Assembly: GCA_903870305.1 (NCBI GenBank)
Contig: CAIQCM010000047.1
Location: 1 to 5,802 of the forward strand
Reading direction: 5' to 3'
From: an uncultured bacterium
GTDB lineage: Bacteria > Patescibacteriota > Patescibacteriia > CAIQCM01
DNA: 5,802 nt
Below the pieces are notes generated by a model. The model had not been told where the DNA came from, searched no databases, and saw only the letters and a list, made by a program, of their open reading frames with translations. Every line of letters begins with the position of its first letter. Within the stretch, counting starts at the first letter, position 1. A program made the translations under genes and the position numbers. Shown in pieces: positions 4,588 through 5,802 of the stretch.

Positions 4588-5802
4588 CTACAGTTTCGCC
4601 CCGTGTCCGACAAATCGCAGAAGGTCGTGCGGAATGCCGTTCTCTTTGGCGATCTGGGCATAAACCTTGGCCGATGGTTTGAATGAACGCTCCAAAGACG
4701 GCTGCTTTACCTCAATCAACCCAAAACTGGCGCTAAAGCCCTTTTCCCACTCAAAGTTGTCCAGAAGCGACCAATAGCAATAACCGCGCACGTCGATGCC
4801 GGCGGCAATAGCGTGATACAGCTCTTTAATATAGGAAACGATGTAGCGGGCGCGGCGATCGTCGTTACGGGTGGCGATCCCGTTCTCTGTTATGATGATC
4901 GGCAATTTGTAGTTGGAGAAATCCAAAAGCGCGTCGAAAAGCCCGGATGGAAAAACTTCCCAGCCAATGTCGCTCATGTCGCGCTGTTCTTCGCGAATGT
5001 CGACAATAACCCCCATGATCCGTTTTTTCCCCGGATCGATCCGCTGGTGAAAATAATAATTCACGCCCAGAAAATCATGGGTGCCCTTGGTCGCGTCGAT
5101 GAAAGCGTGGTTCCAGATCCAGTCCATGAACGAAACGTACCAGCGGTCGGCGAAGCGATGGCGGTTGTAGGCCGAAAGCGAAATTAGATTGTTAGCGGCG
5201 CCCACCGCAACCGGCTTTCCGCGCTTCTTCGCTTCGGCGTGGATCGCTTTATACGCCGCTTTGTGCGCGGCGATCAAATGTCGGTAGACGACATAGGCGG
5301 CCAGATAGTTCTTTTTTCCCGGTGCCCAAACGCCGGTGACATAACCCTGGGACACCACGACCATAGGCTCGTTTATCGTTAGCCAATAATCGACCAGATC
5401 GAAGTATTCGGCTGCAAGGATCTTCGCGTAATCGGCAAAAGCGCGCGCGGCGCCCGAATATTCCCAACCGCCCCTGTCTGCGAGCCATTGCGGCAGAGTG
5501 AAGTGGTGAAGCGTGACCATGGTTTTTATTCCTCGAACACGGCAGGCGCGCAGCATGTTGCCGTAATGTTCAAGTTCATGGCGGTCAATCGCATTCTCGT
5601 GCGGCATGATCCGCGCCCATTCAATCGAAAAGCGGTACAAGCCGGTGTTCAATTCTTTGGCCATGTTAAGGTCCGCCTCGTAGCGATGGTAATGGTCGAC
5701 GGCAACCCCCGAGGGGGCGCGCACGCGCGTCGGATTGTCCTTTTCCCATTTCCACCAGTCCGAGTGCTCGTTATCGCCTTCCACCTGATAAGCGGCTGTC
5801 GC
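4588..5802 (-). CDS. GH1 family beta-glycosidase (beta-glucosidase-like), N-terminus beyond window
   Basis: A retaining beta-glycosidase with a TIM-barrel fold, probably cytoplasmic, hydrolysing terminal beta-linked sugars. 404 residues are visible; the frame runs off the right edge at ATAAYQVEGD, the GH1 N-terminal signature, so about 15-20 residues including the true start are missing. GTG 5784 is not a start but the valine of YQVEG. Numbering from the first visible codon, key features are HHFTLPQWL (99-107), the acid/base WLTINEP (E145), GVNYYF (246-251), the nucleophile IITENG (E306) and the C-terminal YWSLLDNFEWEKGF (343-356). The region between the WNHAF helix and DFLGVNYY is much shorter than in most GH1 enzymes, which carry a 'GDYP' insertion there. 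Both catalytic glutamates are intact, so activity is expected. It is upstream of the exonuclease on the same strand, separated by repeats. Substrate preference cannot be read. Confidence 0.94.
   Translation of the reverse strand, partial: ATAAYQVEGDNEHSDWWKWEKDNPTRVRAPSGVAVDHYHRYEADLNMAKELNTGLYRFSIEWARIMPHENAIDRHELEHYGNMLRACRVRGIKTMVTLHHFTLPQWLADRGGWEYSGAARAFADYAKILAAEYFDLVDYWLTINEPMVVVSQGYVTGVWAPGKKNYLAAYVVYRHLIAAHKAAYKAIHAEAKKRGKPVAVGAANNLISLSAYNRHRFADRWYVSFMDWIWNHAFIDATKGTHDFLGVNYYFHQRIDPGKKRIMGVIVDIREEQRDMSDIGWEVFPSGLFDALLDFSNYKLPIIITENGIATRNDDRRARYIVSYIKELYHAIAAGIDVRGYCYWSLLDNFEWEKGFSASFGLIEVKQPSLERSFKPSAKVYAQIAKENGIPHDLLRFVGHGAKL

Noticed and set aside
5782..5784. GTG start of the GH1 gene at 5784
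   Set aside because: The frame continues upstream as ATAAYQ before VEGD, the conserved GH1 N-terminal motif, so this codon is internal and the gene is cut by the window edge.

Overview
The window looks like chromosomal DNA of an uncultured bacterium, most likely Candidatus Patescibacteria (CPR), Parcubacteria side. This is an inference from gene style: a small DEDDy 'RNase H-like' exonuclease, a short coiled-coil protein, a bile acid:sodium symporter (BASS)-type permease and a compact GH1 enzyme. Other hints are few Shine-Dalgarno sequences, -10 boxes lying 8 to 10 nt from start codons, and a tRNA without an encoded CCA. TGA appears to serve as a stop (end of the coiled-coil gene), so the standard bacterial code fits. 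No marker gene is present to fix the taxonomy.

Layout. Positions 1-1714 (minus strand) hold two tandem family 2 glycosyltransferases whose reading frames overlap by 8 nt; the downstream one runs off the left edge. The upstream one carries an in-frame palindromic repeat that adds about eight residues (DPGVRRDD). Positions 1715-2164 are a short RNA- and repeat-rich interval. It contains a probable promoter for the glycosyltransferases, a heptanucleotide repeat array, a strong terminator, a complete tRNA-Pro(CGG), a striking 155-bp nested palindrome with the shape of a four-way junction, and a hairpin with partial copies of the tRNA 5' end. Positions 2165-2614 hold a small coiled-coil gene (minus) divergent from the BASS permease (plus, to 3526). 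Both have a -10 element so close to the ATG that leaderless mRNAs are likely. A bidirectional terminator (3539-3573) separates the permease from a convergent minus-strand pair: an unrecognised 110-aa helical protein preceded, 4 nt upstream, by a DEDDy exonuclease. Positions 4496-4586 are two oppositely oriented heptad arrays, and 4588-5802 is a GH1 beta-glycosidase that is complete at its C-terminus but cut by the right edge about 15-20 residues short of its start.

The genes do not form one pathway. The glycosyltransferases point to cell-surface polysaccharide synthesis, the GH1 enzyme to glycoside hydrolysis, the permease to uptake or export of an organic anion, and the nuclease pair to nucleic acid processing. 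The unusual content is non-coding: three repeat families (the heptad arrays, the intragenic REP-like palindrome and the nested palindrome beside the tRNA). I see no CRISPR array, defence system, transposase or integrase. The best candidate for something undescribed is the nested palindrome at 1934-2088.
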